Shown here: piece after piece, positions 21,007 to 33,059 of the stretch | How positions within the stretch are numbered: the stretch's first letter is position 1 | Layout: the number at the start of each line of letters is the position of its first letter | Origin: Anthonomus grandis grandis | Taxonomy: Eukaryota; Arthropoda; Insecta; Coleoptera; Curculionidae | DNA: 64,000 nucleotides | Direction: 5' to 3' | Assembly: GCF_022605725.1 (NCBI RefSeq) | Contig: NC_065554.1 | Coordinates: forward strand, 23,889,100 to 23,953,099 | Program-made: the position numbers and the translations under genes | The notes under the pieces: model-generated | Told to the model about the DNA's origin: nothing | The model's database searches: none | What the model saw: the letters and a program-made list of their open reading frames with translations, nothing else

Positions 21007-24000
21007 TAAAAAAAAATTGACTGAGTCACTAAAACAACACACCAAAAAAAGTATATTTTAATCTATGTTGTGAATATTTAATCTTTTTTTATCCAGTAAT
21101 TTTAATTAGAATCTTTAAAAAACCTAATAAAAATAGGTAAAGCAAAGTTTATTTAAAATAGTCTAAAAAAAAGTGATTTTAGTATAGTAAAGAATAGAAA
21201 GGAAAATAAAATAATTCAGGGAAATTTGAAACCCAAAGCATAAAGAAAACCTTTCAATATTTTGAATAATATAATAATTATAAAACTGTGGAAAAAATGG
21301 AAACAAACTAAAAATATTATATATACAAGATTATAAAATATTGTATGTTGAGTATTAAACATTGTATATACAAGAGAACAACTAAGCATGAAATATGATT
21401 AATTTCTTGTAATTACTTTTAAAGGCAGTCTGAGAGAGAGTCATCCATGTCAGTGGTAATCAATTAAAAAATCTTGCTATTTTAAATGAAAAACGACGCT
21501 CAAGACTAGCAGTCCTGTGACGAAGTGGTGAAATTTTACCCCTAGATCTAGCAATAATATTATGTATATGAGTTCTAAATGCTATACGATTATACAAATA
21601 TGATGGACATTTTAACTGAATGATTCAATTCGATTATTTAGTTAAAATCTCCTTCATATTCAATCAGTTCCATTTGACCAACTTATTTGATAAATGGTCA
21701 AAAATTAACCTTAAACGGCAATTTTGAATCAATTGTATCCATCTCTTATCAGCAGCTGTAAGGCATTTTTTATAAACTATGTTAGCATGGTTGAACATAA
21801 ATAAAACATTGATAAAATAAGAGAGTAACACAGTAAACCCTTGTTTTTTTAAGGTAAAAAATGCCGATTACTATACAACAATTTTAGCGGAGCAATTGCA
21901 CTTCTAATACAGTTTGTAACCCAAATTACGAATGACATTTTTCAATATTAACTGATAATTTCAATAATTTTTATTTATGTATTTTAGGAAAATTAAAAAA
22001 AAATAATAATTTACTTTAAATAGTGAGCACTTTGAATTTAGTCAAAAATACACAGACAGTTGAATTCAAGTGCATAAAATTTGTATGCAAGGAACTAAAA
22101 CATTTATCAGTAACCTATGCCATCAGGAAATTTAGCAAAAAATAGGTCATAAAATGTTTCTATCCTTTCTTTCTTGATACGATTCGCTCATTATGAAAAT
22201 TCCCGAAACTAATTCAATATCCCCGGTAATGCCTAGAAAACTATTCCCTTTACATAAGAAAGGGTTAGGTAGGGGACGTCGAAAAGGCGTCGGACTTTAT
22301 TTTATCGCCAACGTCAACAAGACGTTGTCTTTGGGATTTATTAAGTTTAAGGGAGGACGTTGGGCAAAAACCTTGAATTTTGATATTGTGTGTGTGCCAG
22401 CTTGAGATTACGGATAATAAAGGTACGGTTTTAAGGCTTAAGGGTATTAGGACGCTAATGAAATTTACCAACTATATGGCATTTAATAAATTAGCTTGAA
22501 ATAAATAGGTCGTTCAGCCATTACGAAGCCTCATCACAAGAATATCAAAAAGGCACTAGCAACAATAACAAAATCAAAAAAAACACAAACAAGAAAAATC
22601 GGACGGACATATCGTATAAACGTGCTCACTGGGCCAGATCCGAAAGTCGGCCGAAACTAAAATCCAGCACAATAAAGAATCAGTTTCCAGTTTGACGGGC
22701 CATTTAAAATTCTGGAGTTCGTTTGTGTACGTATTCGCGGATACGTCATACATACGCGGGATTATTTGTTTAGAAAATCGGAGAGTTATATGCGAGACAG
22801 GCCTTGTATTATCAAACGTGTAGCTTATTTTAAAGTTTTCCGACAGCCCGAGTTTCTCTGCCAAGGGGAAAAACTATAATATCTATGTTTTCGCTGACCG
22901 CTTATTTTCCTTATATGTATAATATGCATATGTATAACATGCTTGTAAATACGAGTATATACAGGTTGGAGAATTGAATATTAAGCATTGTACAAAATGA
23001 TGGCGGGACCGCCTCCTCTCGTTGATGAGCGACAGTCTCTGGTCGTCTTATAGGTATTTAAGGGCATTAAAAGGACTAAATATATTTATAATTAGAAAAT
23101 TTTGTCATTCAAAAGAAACTAACCAGATGTGTGAACTTTCCAAATTGTCCATAGATAATAGATGAACCAAAAGTTATAGATGATTTCGAAAAATCATGGA
23201 TATATTTTATTTCTCTGTATTCTGTGTGAAAATTCTTACAAAAATGACAATATGCGCTGAAAATTATTTCAAATAGTTCAACCGTTCTAATAATTCTTCT
23301 ATTTGAAGCAAAAGGTGTACGAAACTAAACCTGCTTCAGTATTGGATGTACGACAGACAATAACGAATATTTGTAGAAATATTGATGTTAGTGTATTTAA
23401 AAATGTTCGGTGTGGAATCTCGATCCGACTGTTCTTGTGTCAAGAAATTCAAGGCAACCATTTCCAGCATCTTCTTAATTGAACTCAATGTATTTATTCA
23501 CTATATCAAGTTAAATGTTAATGTATTTAGGTAATTATTAAATGTACCACCATTTTGTAGTAGGCAAAGATATTGAATTTATATTTTATTGTTATAAAGT
23601 ACTTGCTAATCTAATTTTTTTTCCAAGATGGCGCCCAGCAGCTATCTTGAAATTTTCATGTGTCAATTTTGCTATAAAACATAGTATTCATTCATCTAAT
23701 GCATTACCTCAAGTTTCAATATTTTAAATTGACCTGTTTAAAAAATAAAGAGGGGGAAGGACATTAAAGAAAAGAACTGCTTAAGTAATATTATAATAAT
23801 AACTTATGGCAATTGAGAATGTCATGGAATCAACTTATCACTTTAAGTCAACTCAGGATGCAATGCAAATAATAAATGCAGTACCTTTCATTAAAATATG
23901 TTATATTTTTCTACTTTTCTCAAAATCCCATATAAACTTTTGTATATTAAGTGTTAATCAGGGAAATATGGTTTTGTTACGCTTTGAACTTTTTTATGAA

Positions 24001-25050
24001 GTGATTTTGTAGATAATAGAAAAAAGTAATTACTAAATTAGTAGTATATTGAAGTATCTTTATCCCAAGGATCATCGATGATCATAATGAAATCGAACGT
24101 TTCGTCTATAAGGAACATACCTATATATCCAGATTAATTTAAGGTATTTCAGGACACAATTGATGAAATTCGGTAGAATGTAAAAAAATCCCAATTTCGA
24201 TCTACAAACTGTTAAACATATTTTTCTTACTACTTTTTCCTTGTTGTTTAAACCAGATCTAGAAAAAATACGACTTTAGCACTAAAAACATAATACCTAT
24301 TCCTTAGATAATTAAATTATTATACTAAATCCTAATTCTCAATGATTCCACTAATTACAAGCAATTCTCAGTTCCTAAACGTCAAAACTTCTACCCACGA
24401 AACAAAGACAAACCCGTAATATAGAATTCCGTCATCACGACCAAAAGCAAACGTAAGTGATATATCAAAAGCGTATCCACAGGACATACATACATAATTA
24501 TTATTATACAAACAGGTAATCTGTCTAAGACAGAAACGTTTCTCCTTTAACTTAAAGGGACCTAAAGCCTAATTATCACCAAACACAGTTTAAATTTTAT
24601 CACGCGTCTAATTGTTGTATGTGAACGTGATAGATGGCGCCGGCATCAAAGTTTCCACTGTGATAATGCGCCCTTTGTGTGTATGTGTGTGGATTCGCGG
24701 TTTTTGAGCTAAGGACGCTTATTTGGGTTATGCTATGGGATATTTTGCTTTAAGTTAGTTTAGGATGTATCTTAATTACATTCTTATTTTTAGTGGATTA
24801 CATACTATTAATAAATATTTTAATATATTTGTAAATAGTAATTAATGTAGTGACCAATTAAAAAAATATAACTTCTATTATTCTTCCTTAAAAACCGGAG
24901 GTACTAGGGCTGATTATACACATTTTTGGTGCACTCCTGTTCGTGATTCTTAGGATTTTTCTCTCTTTTTCCTTGGTTTTCTGGTTGTCCTTCCTTCGCA
25001 GTTTCATTAGATCTAAAGCCAATAAACGAATCACTGTTGTGTAAACAAAA
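21007..25050. other. Long AT-rich intergenic region
   Basis: No supported gene. Mildly GC-rich islands at about 22190-22420 and 22600-22880 contain short frames on both strands without domain or splice support. Two exact AGATGGCGCC words occur at 23626-23635 and 24632-24641. A peptide rich in K/E/N/Q is readable on the minus strand at 24900-25040 but has no recognisable family. Confidence 0.45.
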
Positions 25051-25053
25051 ACA

Positions 25054-25330
25054 TTCCGGAATGACAAAAATGCTACACCACACGAAGTCTCGAAGCTCAG
25101 CGAATTTTCCGGAATAGCCAATCGAGTATATAAGGAGCCGCGTCACCGCTAGATGTCAGTTCATGGAAGTAAGGTTCGAAATATTGGCGCGAGATTTAAA
25201 TATTTGTAAATAAATACCTTTAGTAGTTGTGAGTGATCGTGTTTTTGTAGTGAAGTGTGTAATTAAATTAGTTGACAATTCTTGAGTATTTTAATTCACA
25301 CCTAAAGAACGGGACAAAACTCTACCCTAT
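25054..25330 (+). promoter_or_regulatory. Heat-shock-like promoter and leader module, copy 1
   Basis: A TTC-n2-GAA pair (25054-25061) and a perfect three-unit heat-shock element GAA-n2-TTC-n2-GAA (25102-25114) precede a TATA box TATATAAG (25127-25134) and an initiator TCAGT with A at 25158, 31 bp from the first T of TATA. The following ~170 bp are shared with 42047-42290, including ATTGGCGCGA, TTGTAAATAAATAC and TAGTGAAGTGTG. No recognisable coding exon follows. It could be an hsp promoter copy, a solo LTR, or a transposon that uses heat-shock elements. Confidence 0.6.
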
Positions 25331-27666
25331 ACACTGAAAAAAATGTGTAATAATAAATGCTACAATTGGAGCAATTTTCTTTATAAAAAAAGGTGCCAAT
25401 AGGGACGGTACCAAATTATTAAAACAATCTTTATAAAATTATAATTTATAAAGATTGTTTCTAAATGTCCTTAAAATTATGATTGAAAGTGTTGGAATTT
25501 GATAATAAATTACATAAAATATATCGAAAAATCTGATATATTAAAAGTAGGACATACTGTGACAAAATTGAATAATCGTAGACCACACAAAAAGTAGAAA
25601 GATTTCCAATAATAATATTCGATTTTTTTTTAGTTTTTATTTGCCTCTATTTTTAAGCGATATTTATTTTACTTTAGAGTGTACGAATTTAAAGTAGTTA
25701 TTGTAAACACTTTTTGGTAGTAGCTTTTAGGCAATATTGTAAGCAATGAGGATTTTTTTGAGTAAAATTTCTTTAGCTAAAATAGGGTTGAATAAATGAT
25801 AAGTTTAAGAGGTACATACAAATGAAACGTCTTATTGATTATAAATATTACTGTTTATATAAGGTACATTTAATTGGACTAAACGCTGTAGGCCATTTTG
25901 AAGATGATGAAATCTATTAATTTTAAAAACCATAGAAATGTTTAAAATTTACGGATAAATCAATCAAGTTTTAATGAAGTTTATCAGTAATTTACAGATT
26001 TCAGCGACATAATAATAAAACAAAACTTGTTGTATAAGGATACGTTTTAAAAAAGTTTAGTTCATACGATCCTCATTTTATTTTAAGTTATCTTGAAAAC
26101 CTAAAATTTTCTATGGTATCTCTGCATAACTTTATGCTCAGGTAACTATTTTTCTATCTGCTATAGTTTCATCCCAATCATCAAAATGGGCCACGCTGTA
26201 TGACCAAATATTTTCACAAAAAAAAAACTAATACTAAAAAAATACTAGCACGTACATAAGTAACAACATACATAAGTAAAGAAAATATTTTATACTAAAT
26301 TTGAGAATGAGAAAAAAATTATATTTGGGCTATTTAATACTCGACGAGTTTAGAATACTGTCAGATTTACTTTACAAGTAAGATATAATTTGCTACAATT
26401 TGTAAAAAAAAGGGCGACGCAACATTGTAGTAAAAAATACAATGCCATTTTTTAGAGTGTGTATATTTAAATATTTAAAATTTGATGAAGGTTTGTTTAC
26501 TAATTTTGGGTCAAGAAACCGTAAAAATTAGTATAAAGAAGAACCTTCTATAATATAGAAGTATATATATTTGTAGGTAAGTCTTAATAAAACTAATCGA
26601 AAAATGTTAATATTAATAAAGAGTAAACATTAAAAAAAATAGAAAGAAACGTATAATGTACAGATAAAGCAAAACACAATCTTAAAAATGTGTATAAAAA
26701 TAAAAAGAGAGCCATAAACAACATTCAACATGAAAACATACCTCCATACCAACTATAAGAATTAATTCGAGTATATCTGCAGACTCAAAATTTGTAGCAA
26801 ATTTTCGAAATGATTTCTTTATCTTGGGGTATATGTTAGATGAATCCAAATAATCTCGTCACTTTATGTAAGACCAGTGACTGGGATTCAAGAACTATTG
26901 TTGAATCTATGATGAGATATGGAATAGTATGGGGTAGTTTGTATAAAAATGCTTTACACCAGTTAATAAAATTTCAAGCAACGTGTTATGTATAAAGGAA
27001 ATGTTCAATATGTTTTAAAGGTTACTATCTTTATTTATAAGAATTAGAGCTTCGCACATAGCTTAACCATAATTATGAAACTAGAAATAGAATAGATAGA
27101 AGATTACATTAACTACCAAGGAGTAAAACAAATATTAATCCAAGAATATTAAATTATTTGGGACCAAAAATTCTTCATATTTCACCAGTAAAAGTTAAAA
27201 ATACAAATATTAAAAACATTTAAATGGGAAAGTAGAACATATATTTATCAAATTAAGCTGATTAAGCACAAGTGTGCTAAGTTTTAAAGGATACTACAGA
27301 TCCTGGTGGTTATTCTCCATTTTTCTAGTTTTAGTTTTGTCTTGTAGGATTGATTGATTTGTTTATTTATCAATTGTAAGAAGAACATTTGGGATTTATT
27401 GTTTATTGGTATGGTTAGGAAAATTATTCGATTAATGTAACTCTTTGCATATACGGGTATTTAGTCATCTAGATGCTGATTTCATCTTATTATTGTTTTC
27501 TTTTTTAAAACCTTGTTATTATTACCTTTTCTTTAATTAGCATTGCAGGGGTGTTAAGTTATCTAGGTGAGCCATACTGTTTATATTTATTTGAAATCCT
27601 GTGGAGAAATTTATCCAGATATATAATTTTTATTAAAATTGATCATCTTGTTTTATAATAGATATA
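25331..27666. other. AT-rich spacer, nothing recognised
   Basis: Homopolymer-rich A/T sequence. An imperfect hairpin (AACAATCTTTATAAA with TTTATAAAGATTGTTT) lies at 25423-25461. I see no gene. Confidence 0.5.
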
Positions 27667-29501
27667 AGGTGTGGTGACTTTTACTGGAATAAATTCAGTT
27701 AAAACTAATCAAAATTTTTTCTATTTCTAAAACTATTTCAAAATTCCTGAGACCCGTCGATTTTTGTTTATTTTTTTTCACATTTCAAGATAGTTTTTGT
27801 ATTTTTTCACCTACAGGGGGGACCCAAAATTAACCCCAACTTTTTTTTTCAAATGGAAAACCACTTTTTTTACACTCTCATTGAAAAGAGCCCTTTTTCT
27901 TGATTAAATTGCCCTATTTACTTTTGTGGTTATCTAAAGGAGAAATACGAAAAAACCATTGAATTATTAAAAGTTGCGTTTAATGTAAGATGCTCAAAAT
28001 GAGCACCATTTGCTTGTTGGCAAAGCCCAAGACGATAATAAAATTCGTTTCTGACATTTTCTAACACTTCTGGAGATATTTGTCGGATTTCTTGCCTAAT
28101 ACGTTCTTTGCGTTCGTCTAGGTTTCCTGGTTTGCTCATATAAATTTGACTTTTCAAATGTCCCCACAGAAAAAAATCAAGAGGGGTTAGATCGGGAGAA
28201 CGTGCCGGCCACTCGATTGCACCCCTTCTACCAATCCATCTGTTTGGAAAATTGTCATCTAAATACTGGCGTATATTACGGGCATAATGTGGGGGAGCAC
28301 CATCTTGTTGCATCCAGATTCTTTCATCATACAAATCTGGATCAAACTGACTCGGATATAAGGCACGTAAGACTGGAACTAGTTCATCTTCAAGAAATTC
28401 TAGATATCTTTCCCCAGTTAAAGTATCATTGAAGAATATGGTCCCTATAACTTGCCTGCCAATTATGCCAGCCCAAACATTATTTTTCTGGGGATATTGT
28501 GTATTAGTTTCCCTTACCCAATGTGGCTTCTCGTCAGACCAGTAGCGACAGTTCTGCTTATTAACATGGCCATTTAGGGTGAATGTAGCCTCATCAGAAA
28601 AAAGGATGCACTCCGAAGATATGCGATTTTCGTCAATGGCGTTCATCATTAATTCACAGAACTGAACTCTGCGATCTGGATCGTCTTCCAATAATTCTTG
28701 AACGGGTTGCATTTTATAAGGTCGTTTGTTTGAACTTTTTAAAATTTTTAGCACAAATTTATGATGAATAGAGTTTTCGCGAGCTACTCTTCTGGCTGCA
28801 GTTACCGGATTTTCTTCCATCGCTAACAATACATTAAATTGGGTGTTTTCATCGATTTTAGAAGACCTTTGTCTTGAAACGTCCTTCACGTGTTCAACTT
28901 CTCGAAATCTGCTTTCGATTTTACTAACCGTACCTTGGTTAATAGGTGGCAAATCTGGATATTTCTGCCTGAATAAGTGGACAACCTCTAGCTGAGTACG
29001 ACTTTTGGCCTCATAACCAATCATCATTAAGATTTCAATCTTGTGGGATTCGGATAAATAAGGCATTTTCTCAATATAAGTTAACTTATTTAACAACTGG
29101 TTGAAATTCACTTTAACAGTGACACTACAACAATGTCAGGAAATGTCTCGATACCAATAAAATAAACAAACACGTCAAAAATTTACCAACACAAAATATT
29201 TCGAGACTTTTAATAATATAATGGTTTTTATTTTTTTTTCGTATTTCTCCTTTAGATAATCACAAAAGTAAATAGAACAATTTAATCAGAAAAAAGGGCT
29301 CTTTTCAATGAGAGTTTAAAAAAAGTGGCTTTTCATTTGAAAAAAAAAGTTTGGGTTAATTTGGACCTGTAGGTGAAAAAATACAAAAACTATCTTGAAA
29401 TGTGAAAAAAAATAAATAAAAATCGACGGGTCTCAGGAATTTTGCGAGAGAAAATTTGATTAGTTTTAACTGAATTTATTCCAGTTAAAGTCACCACACT
29501 G
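27667..29501 (-). mobile_element. Mariner-superfamily element, apparently intact
   Basis: It is flanked by TA (27665-27666 and 29502-29503). Long terminal inverted repeats of ~300 bp (27667-27973 and 29207-29501) begin A/C-AGTGTGGTGACTTT or close variants and carry GACCCGTCGATTTTT at 27751-27765 and its complement at 29418-29432. The enclosed transposase frame is uninterrupted. Good arm similarity plus an open frame suggest a relatively recent arrival. Confidence 0.92.
27930..29111 (-). CDS. Mariner-type transposase, 393 residues, intact
   Basis: A cut-and-paste transposase of the IS630-Tc1-mariner superfamily, acting at its own element ends. Residues ~20-80 form an N-terminal HTH (SESHKIEILMMIGYE and QGTVSKIESRFRE). 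The catalytic triad is D173 (ILFSDEATF), D270 (MQQDGAPPHYA) and D307 (ARSPDLTPLDFFLWG), with 36 residues between the last two. The first ATG (29111) is used; M16 (MPYLSESHK) is an equally plausible start because homologous copies here begin with MANLTETQR at that point. The last ~15 codons lie inside the terminal inverted repeat. No stop or frameshift is seen. Activity is possible but unproven. Confidence 0.92.
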   Translation of the reverse strand: MNFNQLLNKLTYIEKMPYLSESHKIEILMMIGYEAKSRTQLEVVHLFRQKYPDLPPINQGTVSKIESRFREVEHVKDVSRQRSSKIDENTQFNVLLAMEENPVTAARRVARENSIHHKFVLKILKSSNKRPYKMQPVQELLEDDPDRRVQFCELMMNAIDENRISSECILFSDEATFTLNGHVNKQNCRYWSDEKPHWVRETNTQYPQKNNVWAGIIGRQVIGTIFFNDTLTGERYLEFLEDELVPVLRALYPSQFDPDLYDERIWMQQDGAPPHYARNIRQYLDDNFPNRWIGRRGAIEWPARSPDLTPLDFFLWGHLKSQIYMSKPGNLDERKERIRQEIRQISPEVLENVRNEFYYRLGLCQQANGAHFEHLTLNATFNNSMVFSYFSFR

Positions 29502-29503
29502 TA

Positions 29504-32185
29504 TAAATAATAAATGTGGTTAGAATACAAGGTGTACAGTACCCTCCAAATAAATAAACTAAGGACATAATCAATTGGAAGTTTGGTACAGTAGTCCGAG
29601 GATATTAATATATTTAATTTACATGGAAAAAAATTAAAAGAATTAAAGTTAATTAATTAATTTATATGCAGGGAGATTGATGACCGAACACGTATTTAGA
29701 TAACGAACGAATTTTTCTGAAAAATTGGTTACTATGTTAATAGACCTTGTTTTTGAGTAAAAAAAATATGATGTCTTGTCATGAAAAAGTAGATGACGAA
29801 CTCTCGATTTTAATCTGTGAAGAAATCTAAAGAAAAAAGCTTACAGAACTGGTAGAAGAAAAAAAGAGAGTAAACTTCTAAGGAGATAAGAAGATTCTAT
29901 ATGCAGATCTACAAAACAATTTTGCTTAAATCTGGTACAAATAAAAAAAGAATGGTAGTCATTTTGAATTATCTTAAATAAGCTATTAGGTCAAATTTAT
30001 GTAAATTTTTGTAATTTATGTAAAGTTCGAAATATTTACTATAATTATGGATACTTTCCAATTTTATTTATCAAATTTCTGTGTCAATATAACTGTACAC
30101 TTAATATATCTTTGGACCTAACAAACCTTCGTCTTTCCGCTGATTGTAAATTGGGGAATATTTTAATAAACATGCGACTTGTATATGTTCTTTCTATTAT
30201 TTAATTATATTATTAATTGTATGCATAAATATTTTTATCAAGAAATATTTAAACAACGCACGCAATTTTTTTTTAAATTATTTTTTTTAACAGATGCTTT
30301 TTAATTTGTAAAAAAAAATAAAATATACTAGGACTAAAAAAGAAGGAGCAAGGGAAAAAACATTATTAAATAAAAAAATACTAAGATAATATAAAGAATC
30401 ACAGAAAACAAAAAACTAAGATACTGACGTTCTCCCATCCATGCTCTCCTTCCGATCCGTCTTTTCACCCCCTTGTCAATTTATAAATATGCCAAAATAC
30501 CAATAAGGTAAGACCAGACTTTACTATAGGGAGGGAATGGAAAAAAAAGCGCATTACGTATAGCGGAATTCAATAAAATTTTAAATTATACCTTTAATAT
30601 TACACAATAACATTGAAGAGCGCCGAAATGAGGCCCGGATATAACATCGACAGATAATGGCAAATTACGATCAAAAGAATTTTATTAAGGCAATAAGGGG
30701 AGACCAAGGTATGCAATTTCTTCCCGGAGCATTACGCATTTATTCGAAAAATATTTAAAATTATGACGATAAAAAGCGGGGCATGAAAGGTGTATGTATA
30801 CGTCGTGGAAAATAATATAGTTTATAAATGTGCTGTATTTGAATTAATGATGTTTTAAGAAACAATAAATTTTTAGCACGATAGAGATCTGTGTTATTGG
30901 AAAATCAATGGAGTAAAGAAATTACCATAAGTAAGTTTATGGTCACGCAAAATGGTCATAAAAAAGTTATTTTAGCAGCTATAGATGCGACAAAATAGTG
31001 CAAGCTATTGTAAACTATGCAACAAGCAATATCAATAAAACCTAAGGGTATTTGATATAGTTAATTGAGTTGTAAATGAGATACGCAAGCATGAATGCGA
31101 ATACGAATGCTTGCGAAATTTAACTTCTTTACGATTTACTTAAACTGTAAAATATCAACCTAAAAGAGCAAGAAAACTATTAAAATCAAAAATCCGGAAT
31201 GTTTCAAACATACAATGATAATATATTAAATAGGAAAAACAACTTTAAATAATTATAGAATAAAGCGATGTGAGTTTAAAAATAATAAGTTTACAAATAT
31301 TCCAATAATATGTGGTGATAATTTCTGGTACATTTCTTGCTAGACCTTCTTTTTTTTAGAAATTTTTCTCTGCTTTTTGTTTTTTTAAGTTAAACCTTTT
31401 CGCTTCTGTTATATTGAAGAGAGATAAAAAATAGAAAAAAAAACACTTTTAAAAATGTATATTTTATACTTTAATTTAATTTATGAATTAGACTGTCAAG
31501 ATCCTCTGGAAATGGTATTTTTCTGGCATTTAACAAATATGTGATAAAAAACTTGATTTTATTACCTTGCTATAATAATATTAATAGTAATAAATAATTA
31601 TGAAAAAATTACCTTATACTATTTCTGGGATTCCATAATTTCAAAATAACCTTTCCCAATCCAGAACATCAAAAAATATGTTCTTAATATATTTTGAAAG
31701 ACTTCTATCTTATATTTTTTGAAACAATTGTATGAAATTTAATTATTATTTATATCAAAAACAAAGTCGAAATAAATAAAAAAATTACTTTTAAAACAAT
31801 TTAATATCATCGTGATCAGTATAAAACATTTCAAGGTAAAAGCAATTAATTACTCTTCCATTTATTCCCATTTGCCTACATCGGCCATCACGATATTTAT
31901 ACAATTAATAACTGATGATGTCCTGTCCTATCTGGCACACCCCTTTTCGGCTGATAAGTCCTCTCTCCCTAATTACTTTAACTTAGAAACAAAATGGAAA
32001 TAAATTCGTGTCATACATCGAAGACGATCATTAATCTATATATGTCTAAATGGGCACGTCATATTGTATTACGCGTGTATAGGTGTGGATAAGGTCTTAA
32101 AGGGCTATAGATGTCTTTTTAAGGGAACTTGTCCATATTTTATTTATTTATTGTAATTGCTGCATATAAAAGCTAAATATAAACA
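29504..32185. other. AT-rich spacer, no supported gene
   Basis: Mostly A/T with a few neutral patches (30420-30480, 30600-30740). No terminal repeats or coding blocks are visible. Confidence 0.5.
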
Positions 32186-32187
32186 TA

Positions 32188-33055
32188 GTGATAATAAATA
32201 TCATATACTTAAGAATACTATCATCATCTGCATCTATCCGTACCATATTAGCCAATTATCATCTATATCTGTCATTAACTAACCATCTATTCCCACTCCT
32301 TGCCATACGTCGTCATTTTGGATTCTATCTCTTCTCGATATCTACTAATCTTCTAAAAACATCCATTTCAGTTGCTTCAGAAGTTTTCTTGATCTTGATC
32401 TTCTTGTTTTTCTCCATATTTCTGCTCTATAGGTTCGAATGCTTTTAATGAGTGCTTCATAAATGTTGTCTCTACCTTGTTTCCTATTCGTTGCTCCATA
32501 GTACACTATTTAGACATCTTATTTTTTCTGACTCACATTTGATTAGTTTAGCGGGAATTTCTCCTGGACTTGCAGCCTGGCCGCTTTTTAAATTTCGTAC
32601 TACACTCTTGATTTGGTCAATATTGCCCATAATTGTATCATCCTTTACTATCATATCCGTAAATGACTTCAACAAAATATTCTACTTTGTTTTCAGTCAA
32701 CAACTTTTAGTAGTGATCGGTCCATTTCCTTGTTAGTATAGTCGGGACATTTGCCTTATTTTTTGAGTCGAACTTTAAGTTTTTCATGAATCTCTACGAT
32801 TTTAAGAACTTTTTGTTCTACATCCTCCAATTTCTAAGTATTGGTTCCCGTAATCCTGGTGCTGGGTGCTCAACCATTTTTGATAGTTAGTTTTTTCTTC
32901 TGATTTAGCAATTCTTCAGTCTCATCATTCCACCATAGTTTCTTGCTACGCTATGCAGTTTTTATCCAACTGTTCTTTTGCAACTGTTTTTATACTATTC
33001 ATCATGTTGTCATAATATACTTTTTCTACAGGTTCTTGGTATACTATCATAACCC
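32188..33055 (-). pseudogene. RTE-like LINE fragment: RT start and C-terminal tail
   Basis: On the minus strand, EPVEKVYYDNMMNSIKTVAK then KKLWWNDETEELLNQKKK (about 33035-32890) is the conserved linker between endonuclease and RT. VVRNLKSGQAASPGEIPAKL (about 32600-32540) is the first RT block. The rest of the RT is missing: the sequence passes directly to LIKSIRTY and RAEIW (about 32450-32415), the segment that follows the RT in RTE/BovB-like elements. There are several frameshifts and stops. It belongs with the endonuclease fragment at 34240-34950. Confidence 0.7.
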
Positions 33056-33059
33056 ATTT

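Noticed and set aside
22590..22660. GGCCGAAAC at 22650 as a second hammerhead-like motif
   Set aside because: The core box and complementary stem I are absent; only the GGCCGAAAC word matches.
22574..22864. 96-residue minus frame
   Set aside because: Opens plausibly but shows no family resemblance, promoter or splice site that I could defend.
28202..28432. Plus-strand frame within mariner 1
   Set aside because: Shadow of the intact minus-strand transposase.
32452..32736. 94-residue plus frame
   Set aside because: Antisense to the LINE linker and RT block readable on the minus strand.
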